Positions 32,784 through 40,888 of a stretch of 50,265 nt of DNA are shown here, in pieces. This DNA is from Anaerolineae bacterium (GTDB lineage: Bacteria; Chloroflexota; Anaerolineae; B4-G1), in NCBI GenBank assembly GCA_030612585.1, contig JAUWNP010000011.1, positions 1 to 50,265 on the forward strand, given 5' to 3'. Every line of letters starts with the position of its first letter. Position 1 is the first letter of the stretch. A program made the translations under genes and the position numbers. The notes beneath the pieces were generated by a model. The model searched no databases. It was not told the origin of the DNA and saw nothing but the letters and a program-made list of their open reading frames with translations.

Positions 32784-33299
32784 ATGGTCAAGATTCGATT
32801 GCGCCGCGTAGGCGCCAAGAAGCAAGCCAGTTACCGGGTGGTAGTGGCCGATGCGCGGGCCCCCCGCGATGGGCGGTTCATTGAGGTCATCGGCTTCTAC
32901 AACCCACGTACTGAGCCAGAAACGGTGAAGATCAAGGAGGATCGCGCCTTGTATTGGCTGGATGTCGGGGCACAACCTACCGAACCAGTGGCCCGGTTGT
33001 TGAAGAAGCAGGGGACGCTGGCAAGGTTCGAGCGGCTTAGGCAGGGTGAGCCTCTTGATGCGTTGCTGGCCGAAGCGGAGGAAGCGGCCCAGGCTGCGCC
33101 GGAGATAAGCCCCAAGACCCGTCGGGAACCGACAATGGCTGTGGTGGAAGAACCGGCTGTGGTGGAAGAACCGGCTGCGGTGGAAGAACCGGCTGCGGTG
33201 GAAGAGCCGGCTGTGGTGAAAGAACCGGCTGTGGAGCCCGAAACGGAGCCCGTTGAAGCCGGAGATGAAAGTGAGGAAGGAGAGGCAACAGAAGAGTAG
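32784..33299 (+). CDS. rpsP: Ribosomal protein S16 with acidic C-terminal extension
   Basis: A small-subunit ribosomal protein. Residues 1-80 are a complete S16 ([53 protein letters not shown]). Usual S16 is about 80-90 residues; this one has 171. The extra part is first helical ([13 protein letters not shown]) and then a repeated EEPAV/EEPAA block of six units followed by Glu-rich residues. An AGGAGG site precedes ATG. khpA and rimM follow, the common rpsP-khpA-rimM order. Confidence 0.95.
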   Translation: MVKIRLRRVGAKKQASYRVVVADARAPRDGRFIEVIGFYNPRTEPETVKIKEDRALYWLDVGAQPTEPVARLLKKQGTLARFERLRQGEPLDALLAEAEEAAQAAPEISPKTRREPTMAVVEEPAVVEEPAAVEEPAAVEEPAVVKEPAVEPETEPVEAGDESEEGEATEE

Positions 33300-33311
33300 C
33301 CTTCTTCCCGT

Positions 33312-33339
33312 CGCAGTGGAACTTTGCTCCTCCACTGCG
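33312..33339. other. Hairpin between rpsP and khpA
   Basis: A perfect 9-bp stem CGCAGTGGA/TCCACTGCG around a 10-nt loop, 13 bp after the rpsP stop. No T-run, so it may be an RNA-processing or stability hairpin. Confidence 0.45.
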
Positions 33340-33394
33340 TCTCCATACCGTTTATAACATCTGCATCAACTACCTTAGAAAGGGAGGAGCAACA

Positions 33395-33631
33395 ATGGCT
33401 TCGCTGAAGGAACTGGTTGAATTCATCGCCAAGTCGCTAGTGGATGACCCATCCCAGGTTCACGTCTCCGAGATCGAGGGTGAAACCTCGGTGATCCTGG
33501 AACTGAGAGTCGGCCCGGAGGACATGGGCCGCGTGATCGGCAAAGGTGGACGTACCGCGAACGCTATGCGTACACTCGTCAGGGTGCTCGCTGCCAAGCA
33601 GGGAAAGCGGGTCACCCTCGAGATCATCTAA
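33395..33631 (+). CDS. khpA: KH-domain RNA-binding protein
   Basis: A 78-residue single KH domain: LKELVEFIAKSLVDDPSQVH, then VIGKGGRTANAMRTLVRVLA carrying the GKGG loop that contacts RNA, and VTLEII. KhpA partners with KhpB and binds small RNAs and mRNAs in Gram-positive bacteria. It has a strong GGGAGGAG site and sits between rpsP and rimM as in many genomes. Confidence 0.93.
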   Translation: MASLKELVEFIAKSLVDDPSQVHVSEIEGETSVILELRVGPEDMGRVIGKGGRTANAMRTLVRVLAAKQGKRVTLEII

Positions 33632-33637
33632 GCGCCA

Positions 33638-34216
33638 ATGAGTGTCGCCACACAACGTGATAGCGGGAATGAAGGGGGCTCAGGAGGAGCACACTTACCT
33701 GAGCCCCGCTTCTTAGCGGTCGGGCGGGTCTCGCGGCCGCACGGAGTACGAGGCGAGTTGCGCGTCAAAATCCTTACCGACTATCCCGGACGGTTGGGGC
33801 AGCACGCCTATTTTTACCTTGCGTCTCCAGACTCCCCTGAAATGGTACGGCGCTACCCGGTAGAGAAGTTGCGCCGCCACAAAGAAGTACTGCTACTGAA
33901 ATTGGGCGGCTGCGACGACCGGACCGGGGCCGAGGAACTGCGCGGCCAACTGGTGCAGATACCAACCGAGGAAGCTGTGCCACTTGAGGAAGGGGAGTAT
34001 TACGACTTTCAACTCATCGGCGTGAAGGTGGAGGCGGAAAGCGGCGAATCGCTGGGCCAGGTGGTCGAAGTGTTGAAGACCGGAGCCAACGACGTCTACA
34101 TCGTGCGCGGATCGTGGGGCGAGGTACTCCTGCCAGCCGTGAAAGATGTGGTGCTTAAACTCGACATAGAGGCAAGGCAGATGGTGGTGAACCTGCTGCC
34201 AGGCCTGTTAGAATAG
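33638..34216 (+). CDS. rimM: 16S rRNA processing protein RimM
   Basis: Assembly factor that binds S19 and helps mature the 30S head. The 192-residue protein contains the RimM signature FLAVGRVSRPHGVRGELRVK near residue 28, a PRC-like barrel in the second half (YDFQLIGVKVEAESGESLGQ ... DVYIVRG) and the closing VLLPAVKDVVLKLDIEARQM. The extra 25 N-terminal residues include an inverted repeat in the mRNA (33675-33717). The start is 6 bp after khpA. Confidence 0.94.
   Translation: MSVATQRDSGNEGGSGGAHLPEPRFLAVGRVSRPHGVRGELRVKILTDYPGRLGQHAYFYLASPDSPEMVRRYPVEKLRRHKEVLLLKLGGCDDRTGAEELRGQLVQIPTEEAVPLEEGEYYDFQLIGVKVEAESGESLGQVVEVLKTGANDVYIVRGSWGEVLLPAVKDVVLKLDIEARQMVVNLLPGLLE
33675..33717. promoter_or_regulatory. 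Long hairpin at the 5' end of rimM
   Basis: GGGGCTCAGG and CCTGAGCCCC form a perfect 10-bp stem around a 23-nt loop that contains AGGAG. It lies in codons about 13-27 of rimM, so it could affect translation; evidence is structural only. Confidence 0.4.
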
Positions 34217-34224
34217 GACAAGAT

Positions 34225-35334
34225 ATGAACGACCTGCGTTATTTGGTTGGGTTCAACATCGTGCGCGGTGTCGGCCCGACACGGCTGCGGGCGCTGCTCG
34301 ATTACTTCGGGGATGCGGAACAGGCCTGGCATGCTCCGGCCGGGGCACTGAGGCGTGCTGGTCTCGATCGTCGCTCGCTAGAAAACCTGCTGACAGCCCG
34401 GTCCACGCTTGATCTGGATCAGGAGTTGAAGCGGATTGCAGCCACTGGCGCGCAGGTGCTCACGTGGGAAAGCCCCGGCTATCCCCGTCTCCTCCGCGAA
34501 ATTTCCGCCCCACCACCGGTGCTCTACGTCAAGGGTACACTGACGGAGGAGGATGCCTGGGCGGTGGCGGTCGTTGGCACGCGGCGGGCCTCGACCTACG
34601 GGCGGGAGGTAACCCGCCGATTGACCACAACGCTGGCGCGCAGTGGTATCACCATCGTCAGCGGGCTGGCGCGGGGGGTTGATGCCGAGGCACATCGGGC
34701 GGCGCTGAAGGCGGGGGGACGGACTATCGCCGTGCTAGGCTGCGGCATTGACCGGGTCTATCCACCGGAGCACCGCAAGTTGGCCGGGGAAGTTATCGCG
34801 CAGGGGGCGCTGATGAGCGACTACCCACTGGGTACGCCGCCGGAGGGAAGCAACTTCCCACCGCGCAACCGCATCATCAGCGGGCTTAGCCTGGGTGTGC
34901 TCGTTACCGAGGGGGGAGTACGGAGCGGGGCGCTGATCACCGCTGACTACGCCGCTGAGCAGGGACGGGACGTTTTCGCCGTGCCAGGCTCTATCCTGAT
35001 GCGCAGCAATGCCGGGACCAACGCGCTCATCCGAGATGGGGCCAAGGTGGTGCTTGGCCCGGAAGATGTCCTGGAGGAACTGAACCTGACGATGGTGGCC
35101 GAGCAGATGGAGGCGCGCCAGGTACTCCCGGCAGACGAGACAGAGGCATCGCTGCTGGCTCATCTCTCGGCCGAGCCATCTCACGTAGATGAACTTCGAC
35201 AGCATGTGGGACTGCCAATCGCACAGGTGACCAGCACACTGGCGCTGATGGAGTTGAAGGGCATGGTGCGCCAGGTGGGCGGGATGAAGTACATCGTGGC
35301 CCGCGAGTCAGGCGTGGAGTATGTGGTGGACTAG
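34225..35334 (+). CDS. dprA: DNA processing protein DprA
   Basis: Loads RecA on incoming single-stranded DNA in transformation and helps recombination. The 369-residue protein has an N-terminal helical SAM/HhH region (GVGPTRLRALLDYFGDAEQA), the Rossmann core with VAVVGTRRASTYGREVTRRL, TIVSGLARGVDAEAHRAALK, AVLGCGIDRVYPPEHRKLAG and FPPRNRIISGLSLGVLVTEG, and a C-terminal winged helix. ATG follows rimM by 8 bp. No competence pilus genes lie next to it, though the filament locus is in this window. Confidence 0.95.
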   Translation: MNDLRYLVGFNIVRGVGPTRLRALLDYFGDAEQAWHAPAGALRRAGLDRRSLENLLTARSTLDLDQELKRIAATGAQVLTWESPGYPRLLREISAPPPVLYVKGTLTEEDAWAVAVVGTRRASTYGREVTRRLTTTLARSGITIVSGLARGVDAEAHRAALKAGGRTIAVLGCGIDRVYPPEHRKLAGEVIAQGALMSDYPLGTPPEGSNFPPRNRIISGLSLGVLVTEGGVRSGALITADYAAEQGRDVFAVPGSILMRSNAGTNALIRDGAKVVLGPEDVLEELNLTMVAEQMEARQVLPADETEASLLAHLSAEPSHVDELRQHVGLPIAQVTSTLALMELKGMVRQVGGMKYIVARESGVEYVVD

Positions 35335-35407
35335 GCGTTGGTAAAGCAGTGGTTGGGTACCGATTTGCCAGTCTACCAATGTACTTATCCAAGAGCGGAG
35401 GGATAAA
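35335..35407. repeat. ATTGGTA-type repeat fragment
   Basis: GCGTTGGTAAAG and GTCTACCAATGTAC words show a short version of the low-complexity family at 32632-32783. No gene. Confidence 0.5.
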
Positions 35408-36478
35408 TTGTATTACGCATTGATTATGGCCGGGGGGGTCGGCACGCGGCTATGGCCTCTCAGCCGTCGCAATCGTCCCAAGCAGTCGCTCAGGCTGATC
35501 GGGGAGCGCACCATGTTCGAGCACGCGGTGGACCGAATTGCGCCCCTTTTCCAGCCGGAGCAGGTTTTCGTCGTCACGGGCGCTGAACACATGGAGGCAC
35601 TGATCGCGCAAGCGCCAGAACTGCCACCGGAGAATTTCATCGTCGAGCCAGAAGGCCGTGGCACCGCCCCCTGCATCGGGTTGGGGGCGATCCACCTGCG
35701 CCGGCAGGACCCGGAAGCGATCATGGCGGTGCTCACCGCCGATCATTTCATCACCGACACAGCACGTTTCCGCCAGGTACTGGCAACGGCGGCGCAGGTC
35801 GCTGAAGAGGGCCACCTGGTCACACTGGGGATCACACCTTCGTCCCCCTCAACTGGCTTCGGCTACATCAAGCAGGGAGAGAGCCTGGATATGGTGGAGG
35901 GCTTCTCCGTCTTCCGCGCCGAGCGATTCACCGAGAAGCCAAGCCCGGAGACGGCGCTGCATTTGGTCGAGAGCGGGGAATACTCGTGGAACAGTGGTAT
36001 GTTCATCTGGCCCGTGGACCGCATCCTGAAGGAATTCCAGCGTCAGATGCCGGAGTTCTACGTGCAACTAGCGGAGGTGGAGGCGACGCTGGGGACTTCT
36101 GGATACGAGGCGACACTGAGCCGCGTCTGGCCCCAGGTCGCCAAGCAGGCAATTGACTACGGGGTGATGGAGGGGGCTGAAGATGTGGCCGTCATTCCTG
36201 TGGATATCGGCTGGTCGGACGTGGGCAGTTGGGCCAGCCTTTCGGAGTTGCTGCCAGCCGATAAGGAAGGGAACACCATCGTCGGCCCGCACGTGGGGAT
36301 TGATACGCGCGACACGCTGATCTTCGGTGGCAAGCGGCTCATCGCCACCATCGGGCTGGAGGGGATGGTGATCGTGGACACGGAGGATGCGCTGCTGGTC
36401 TGCCCCAGGGAGCGGGAGCAAGAGGTACGGGCGGTTGTGAGGCGGTTGGAGGAGGATGGGCGCGGCGAATGGCTGTAA
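35408..36478 (+). CDS. Mannose-1-phosphate guanylyltransferase
   Basis: Makes GDP-mannose from mannose-1-phosphate and GTP for surface glycans. The 356-residue nucleotidyltransferase starts YYALIMAGGVGTRLWPLSRR, followed by the signature-rich FIVEPEGRGTAPCIGLGAIH, LTADHFITD, the FTEKPS Lys motif, and WNSGMFIWPVDRIL. It lacks the C-terminal isomerase domain of the bifunctional enzymes. TTG is chosen as start because it gives the conserved N-terminus; no better start is present. The stop overlaps the following gene. Confidence 0.92.
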   Translation: MYYALIMAGGVGTRLWPLSRRNRPKQSLRLIGERTMFEHAVDRIAPLFQPEQVFVVTGAEHMEALIAQAPELPPENFIVEPEGRGTAPCIGLGAIHLRRQDPEAIMAVLTADHFITDTARFRQVLATAAQVAEEGHLVTLGITPSSPSTGFGYIKQGESLDMVEGFSVFRAERFTEKPSPETALHLVESGEYSWNSGMFIWPVDRILKEFQRQMPEFYVQLAEVEATLGTSGYEATLSRVWPQVAKQAIDYGVMEGAEDVAVIPVDIGWSDVGSWASLSELLPADKEGNTIVGPHVGIDTRDTLIFGGKRLIATIGLEGMVIVDTEDALLVCPREREQEVRAVVRRLEEDGRGEWL

Positions 36479-36945
36479 GCCTGGCCGACTTCGATCCGCA
36501 GACAGTCGCCGATTACGACATCACGGCGGACGGCCTGCGGCGGGTGGAGCACTATCTGCGGCTGCTGCAAGGTCCTGATGCGCCGGCACTGAGGGACATC
36601 GCCGTCGGCGGTTACTACGGCACCAGCGCGCTCTTGCACGAGGTAGTCGAACTGGACATTCTGTTGGAGCGGGAGCCGGGGCTGCTGAAGTGGAACCGCA
36701 ACAGCGCCCGCGCCTTCTTGAACCTCAATGAGGATGCCCACGTGGCGGCTCTGGTGGCCGAGTACACTTATCTCCAGTGTCAAGTCGAGCAGGTGCTCGG
36801 AGAGGAAGTAGAGATTGGCGCTTTGCTGTGGGCCAACACCACTATGCGCGACTTCGACCTGCTCGCCGAGTCGGACTGGTCAGGCCATCTGCTCGTCCCC
36901 GATACAGCGGCGGTTGACCGAGCAAGGCAATGCTGGTCCGGCTGA
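36469..36945 (+). CDS. Protein of unknown function (158 aa)
   Basis: Not recognised. A soluble alpha/beta-looking protein with VEHYLRLLQGPDAPALRDIA, GGYYGTSALLHEVVELDILL and NEDAHVAALVAEYTYLQCQV, ending near VDRARQCWSG. It shares a 10-bp overlap with the guanylyltransferase and is followed by the 136-residue unknown gene, with a MITE-like element between them. The residues HE...E and H suggest a possible metal site, but this is only a pattern. Confidence 0.65.
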   Translation: MAVSLADFDPQTVADYDITADGLRRVEHYLRLLQGPDAPALRDIAVGGYYGTSALLHEVVELDILLEREPGLLKWNRNSARAFLNLNEDAHVAALVAEYTYLQCQVEQVLGEEVEIGALLWANTTMRDFDLLAESDWSGHLLVPDTAAVDRARQCWSG

Positions 36946-36957
36946 GGGAGGTGGATC

Positions 36958-37069
36958 GTATCTTCTCAATATTCAGGGGGGGATGACGACTGTAGGGCGG
37001 TTTTGCTAACCGCCGTCCGGTCGGATAGCAAATCCGACCTACACCCGCCCCAAGTTTTTGAGAAGATAC
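36958..37069. mobile_element. MITE-like element, copy 2 (112 bp)
   Basis: Terminal inverted repeats GTATCTTCTCAA / TTGAGAAGATAC flanked by the 8-bp duplication GGTGGATC (36950-36957 and 37070-37077). It has the same internal hairpins as copy 1 and is almost identical to the reverse complement of copy 3. The insertion lies between the ribosome site and the start codon of the downstream gene. Confidence 0.92.
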
Positions 37070-37078
37070 GGTGGATCT

Positions 37079-37489
37079 GTGATTGTGAGATACAGAGTGA
37101 TCGAGGACTGGCTGGCTGACGAAGGTGTCTGGTTCCCCTGGGGTGTGTTTTACGAGAACCGTAGCGATGATTTTGCGGATTATACTCTCCTGATACGGGC
37201 CATCCCGGACGACGACCGGCGGAAGGGGCGCTACTTCGATCGGCGCATTCAAGAGTTACGCCCCAGCATAGAAGAGGCCGAGGCCGTATTGGGCGAGTAC
37301 GCGGATCGCTATCGCGTCCGGCCCGAGATTCGCACCGCCAAGAGCACGAGCCGCCGCGAGATACGTGCTCTCCTGTGGGAGGTGATCTCCGAGAAGATAG
37401 AGAAGCGAATGGCGGAGTGTCAGGTCGAGTACGCTATGCCGGAGCCAGCCTACGTGGCGCTGCGGGAAGGATCAGAGGAGGAAGACTGA
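37079..37489 (+). CDS. Protein of unknown function (136 aa)
   Basis: Not recognised. Charged soluble protein: YRVIEDWLADEGVWFPWGVF, FADYTLLIRAIPDDDRRKGR, EAEAVLGEYADRYRVRPEIR and a C-terminal EVISEKIEKRMAECQVEYAM. The GTG at 37079 is chosen because upstream codons are MITE sequence; GTG at 37085 is also possible. Before the MITE arrived, GGGAGGTGGATCT would have directly preceded this GTG as a good ribosome site. The gene ends 11 bp before topA. Confidence 0.65.
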   Translation: MIVRYRVIEDWLADEGVWFPWGVFYENRSDDFADYTLLIRAIPDDDRRKGRYFDRRIQELRPSIEEAEAVLGEYADRYRVRPEIRTAKSTSRREIRALLWEVISEKIEKRMAECQVEYAMPEPAYVALREGSEEED

Positions 37490-37500
37490 GATTGGTTGGT

Positions 37501-39855
37501 ATGCAAGCCTATTGTATGAAGTGCAAAGCCAAGCGCGAGGTGCAGAACCCTAAGCCAGTGTTCACCAGCAATGGGACGCCGGCCACGCGGGGGGTGTGCC
37601 CGGTGTGTGGTACGAAAATGTTCAGGATGGGCCGTACCCCGGCCCACGAAGGACTCGATCCAGATAAGCACACCGTCGCCTCCAAAAACAAGGCTAAACC
37701 GGCGAAGAAACCCAAGATGGTGATCGTCGAGTCGCCGGCCAAAGCGCGCACGGTGGGGAGGTTCCTGGGGAAGAAGTACACAGTTCGGGCCTCGGTGGGA
37801 CACGTGCGCGACCTGCTCCGCTCCTCTATGTCGGTGGACGTGGAGAATGACTTCACGCCCCGCTACCGGGTGCCCAACGAGAAAAGGCAGGTGGTGAAGG
37901 AACTGCAGAAGGAAGTTAAGAAGGCCGCCGAGGTCTATCTGGCCACTGACTCCGACCGGGAGGGGGAGGCCATTGCCTGGCACCTGATGGAGGCGGCGAA
38001 GATCAAGCCTTCTCAGGCGCGGCGGGTGGTCTTCCATGAGATCACCCGGGACGCTATTGAGGAGGCCTTCGCCCACCCCGGCAAAATCAACATGAACCTG
38101 GTGGACGCTCAACAGGCCCGGCGTATCTTGGACCGGCTGGTGGGCTACAGCCTGAGTCCCCTCCTGTGGCGCAAGGTGCGGGGGCGGCTCAGCGCCGGTC
38201 GGGTGCAGTCGGTGGCGGTCCGCCTGGTGGTAGAGCGGGAACGGGAGATCGAAAATTTCGTGCCTCATGAGTACTGGTCCATCAAGGCGGAACTGGCAAA
38301 GCGGGAGGATCATCACCCGCCGCGTAGTTTCGTCGCCGAACTCCATCGCATCCGCGGGGAGAAGGTAGACCTTAAGGATGAGGCCGCTACGCAGACGATG
38401 GTGGACGAACTGGAACAGTCAACCTATGTAGTTGCCTCGGTCAAGAAAGGGCAACGGAGACGACAGCCTTCCCCGCCCTTCACCACCAGCACGATGCAGC
38501 AGGAGGCCTCCCGCCGCCTGCGCTTCACTCCCCGTCGCACGATGCGCATCGCCCAACAACTCTACGAGGGGATCGACCTGGACGGCAATGGCCCGATGGG
38601 TCTGATCACCTATATGCGCACTGACTCCACCAACGTGGCCGGGCGGGCTCAGGCAGAGGCGCGGAACTACATCACCCAGCGGTACGGGGAGGAGTTCCTC
38701 CCGCCCAAACCACCCGTCTACAAGACGCGGGCCAAAGGTGCCCAGGAGGCCCACGAGGCCATCCGCCCCACATCTGTCTTTCGCGAGCCAGGGGCTATCA
38801 AGGAGCACCTGACCCGCGACCAGTACCGGCTCTACCGGCTGATTTGGCAGCGGTTCGTCGCCAGCCAGATGAAACGGGCGGTCTACGACACCATCAGCGT
38901 GGAGGTGCTGGCCGGTCCTGAAGACGGGGAGAAGCCCTACCTATTCCGCGTTTCCGGCTCCATCCTCCGTTTCCCCGGTTTCCTGGTGGTCTACGAAGAG
39001 GCTAAAGACGAGGACGCCGCCGAAGAGGAGCCGGCCCAGCAGATCCCGTCGCTGGCGGTGAGCGAGGTCCTAGACCTGGTGCGCCTGATTTCTCAGCAGC
39101 ACTTCACCCAGCCTCCGCCGCGCTATACGGAGGCCACGTTGGTGCGGACGTTGGAGAAGTACGGCATCGGCCGGCCCTCCACCTATGCCCCCATCCTGGC
39201 GACCATCCAGCAGCGGGGGTACGTCCAGCGGGACGAAAGGCGGCTGGTACCCACCGAGACTGGCTTCTTGGTCAACGACCTCCTGGTGGAGCACTTCACG
39301 AAGGTGCTGGACTACAGCTTCACCGCACAACTGGAGGAACGCCTGGACGAGATCGCCGTCGGCCAGCGGGAGTGGGTGCCGGTGGTGCGGGAGTTCTACG
39401 TCCCCTTCAAGCAGCGGCTGGACGAGGCCGACCAGAAGATCGAGAAGGTGGACCTGGGGCCGCAGGAGATTGGGCGGGATTGCCCCGAGTGCGGTCAGCC
39501 TCTCATCGTCCGCTGGGGGCGGTACGGGAAGTTCATCGGCTGCAAGGGGTTCCCCGAGTGCCGCTACACCGAGCCGTGGCTGGAGAAGGTGGGTGTGACC
39601 TGTCCCCAGTGCGGGGGTGACCTGGTAGAAAAGCGAACCCGCAAGGGGCGGGTCGGCTACGGCTGTGCCAACTACCCGGACTGCGAGTTCTGGGTCTGGA
39701 AGCGGCCTTTGCCGCAGCCATGCCCGGAATGCTGTGGGTTGCTCACCGATGGACGTAAGGGCTGGGCAAAGTGCGTGGCCTGTAAGGAAGAGTTCGAGAT
39801 TGACAGCCTGCCCCAGGTGAAAGAGGGAAGAGAAGAGGGAGAAGATAGAAAATAG
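37501..39855 (+). CDS. topA: DNA topoisomerase I with N-terminal zinc ribbon
   Basis: Type IA topoisomerase that relaxes negative supercoils. The first 45 residues (YCMKCKAKREV ... GVCPVCGTKMFRMG) form a two-CxxC zinc ribbon like the DUF5679 family, normally a separate small protein. A Lys-rich linker follows. The Toprim domain starts VIVESPAKARTVGRFLG near residue 72, with DSDREGEAIAWHL near 150; the catalytic Tyr371 lies in GLITYMRTDST. Two C-terminal zinc fingers (CPECGQPLIVRWGRYGKFIG and CPQCGGDLV) and a third cysteine region end the 784-residue protein. ATG at 37501 is used; TTG at 37492 has better ribosome-site spacing. The xerC-like gene follows 3 bp later. Confidence 0.95.
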   Translation: MQAYCMKCKAKREVQNPKPVFTSNGTPATRGVCPVCGTKMFRMGRTPAHEGLDPDKHTVASKNKAKPAKKPKMVIVESPAKARTVGRFLGKKYTVRASVGHVRDLLRSSMSVDVENDFTPRYRVPNEKRQVVKELQKEVKKAAEVYLATDSDREGEAIAWHLMEAAKIKPSQARRVVFHEITRDAIEEAFAHPGKINMNLVDAQQARRILDRLVGYSLSPLLWRKVRGRLSAGRVQSVAVRLVVEREREIENFVPHEYWSIKAELAKREDHHPPRSFVAELHRIRGEKVDLKDEAATQTMVDELEQSTYVVASVKKGQRRRQPSPPFTTSTMQQEASRRLRFTPRRTMRIAQQLYEGIDLDGNGPMGLITYMRTDSTNVAGRAQAEARNYITQRYGEEFLPPKPPVYKTRAKGAQEAHEAIRPTSVFREPGAIKEHLTRDQYRLYRLIWQRFVASQMKRAVYDTISVEVLAGPEDGEKPYLFRVSGSILRFPGFLVVYEEAKDEDAAEEEPAQQIPSLAVSEVLDLVRLISQQHFTQPPPRYTEATLVRTLEKYGIGRPSTYAPILATIQQRGYVQRDERRLVPTETGFLVNDLLVEHFTKVLDYSFTAQLEERLDEIAVGQREWVPVVREFYVPFKQRLDEADQKIEKVDLGPQEIGRDCPECGQPLIVRWGRYGKFIGCKGFPECRYTEPWLEKVGVTCPQCGGDLVEKRTRKGRVGYGCANYPDCEFWVWKRPLPQPCPECCGLLTDGRKGWAKCVACKEEFEIDSLPQVKEGREEGEDRK

Positions 39856-39858
39856 AAG

Positions 39859-40770
39859 ATGGATATGGAAAGATTGCTGAAGCGATTCCTGACCTACTTA
39901 CAGGCGGGACGGAACGCTTCGCCCTGCACGGTCAAGAATTACGGCAACGACATCGGTCAGTTTCTGAACTACTGCCGGGCACAGGGGGTGGGTTCGCTGG
40001 AGCAAGTGGACCGTTCACTGTTGCGAAGTTACCTGGCCGAGCTGGACACTGCCGGCTACGTTAAGGCCAGTATCGCACGTCGCGTGGCAGAACTGCGCTC
40101 CTTCGGCGACTTCCTGATGCGTGAGGACGTATTGGAGCGCAATCCCTTCCGCCTGGTGAGCGCCCCCCGCATCCCCAGGCGGTTGCCGCAATACCTGACG
40201 GTGGCTGAAGTGAAGGCACTACTGGCAGCGCCCGATACGTCCACCCCGCTGGGCCTGCGCGACCGGGCCATCATCGAAGTGTTGTACGCGGCAGGCCTGC
40301 GGGTCAGCGAGTTGGTGGGCCTGAACATGGCGGACATGGACCTGGTGCAGGCCCAGGCACGCGTGATGGGCAAGGGAGGCAAAGAACGCATCGGCCTGCT
40401 GGGACGACCAGCGGTGCATGCGGTGCGGGCATATCTGAAGGCGGGGCGGCCTGAGTTGCTGGGCCGGCGACCGACCAACGCGCTGTGGCTCAACCATCGA
40501 GGCGGGCGACTGACGGCGCGAGGGGTGGCGCTGATATTGAGCAAGGTCGGCGATCGGGCAGACATTCACACACCCGTCTCTCCCCACGTCTTGCGCCATT
40601 CCTTTGCTACTCACCTCCTGGATGGTGGCGCTGACCTGCGCGTGGTGCAGGAGTTATTGGGCCACGCCAATCTCGCCACGACTCAAATCTATACTCACGT
40701 CAGTCAGAGCCGGGCGCGGGAGGTTTACGTACGGGCGCATCCGCGAGCCGGTGCCTCGGATTTGCCCTAG
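39859..40770 (+). CDS. Tyrosine recombinase XerC/XerD
   Basis: Resolves chromosome dimers at dif by site-specific recombination. The 303-residue protein has the SAM-like N-terminal domain (FLTYLQAGRNASPCTVKNYG) and the catalytic domain with Arg in GLRVSELVGLNMADMD near residue 150, Lys in MGKGGKER, HVLRHSFATHL, LLGHANLATTQIYTHV with the nucleophile Tyr near 278. The length and co-location with topA fit a chromosomal Xer protein rather than a phage integrase. Which of XerC or XerD it is cannot be decided. Confidence 0.93.
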   Translation: MDMERLLKRFLTYLQAGRNASPCTVKNYGNDIGQFLNYCRAQGVGSLEQVDRSLLRSYLAELDTAGYVKASIARRVAELRSFGDFLMREDVLERNPFRLVSAPRIPRRLPQYLTVAEVKALLAAPDTSTPLGLRDRAIIEVLYAAGLRVSELVGLNMADMDLVQAQARVMGKGGKERIGLLGRPAVHAVRAYLKAGRPELLGRRPTNALWLNHRGGRLTARGVALILSKVGDRADIHTPVSPHVLRHSFATHLLDGGADLRVVQELLGHANLATTQIYTHVSQSRAREVYVRAHPRAGASDLP

Positions 40771-40792
40771 CCGCCACTTTATGGTAAAGTAG

Positions 40793-40821
40793 TTGTGCAC
40801 CAGCGGCGCTTGTGGTATACT
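40793..40821 (+). promoter_or_regulatory. Promoter of the LWPVQW membrane protein
   Basis: TTGTGC (40793-40798), 17 bp, TATACT (40816-40821) preceded by TGG. The same TGTGGTATACT word is used by the promoter at 47834-47862. Confidence 0.7.
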
Positions 40822-40888
40822 AAGCCTACATTTAGCACCCTGCGGTGACAAATGGATGCGCGGAATACATAGAGAGAGGGAGACAAAG

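Noticed and set aside
37375..37500. Longer N-terminus of TopA from 37375
   Set aside because: It would overlap the upstream gene by over 100 bp in another frame and does not look like protein; the zinc ribbon starts at 37501.
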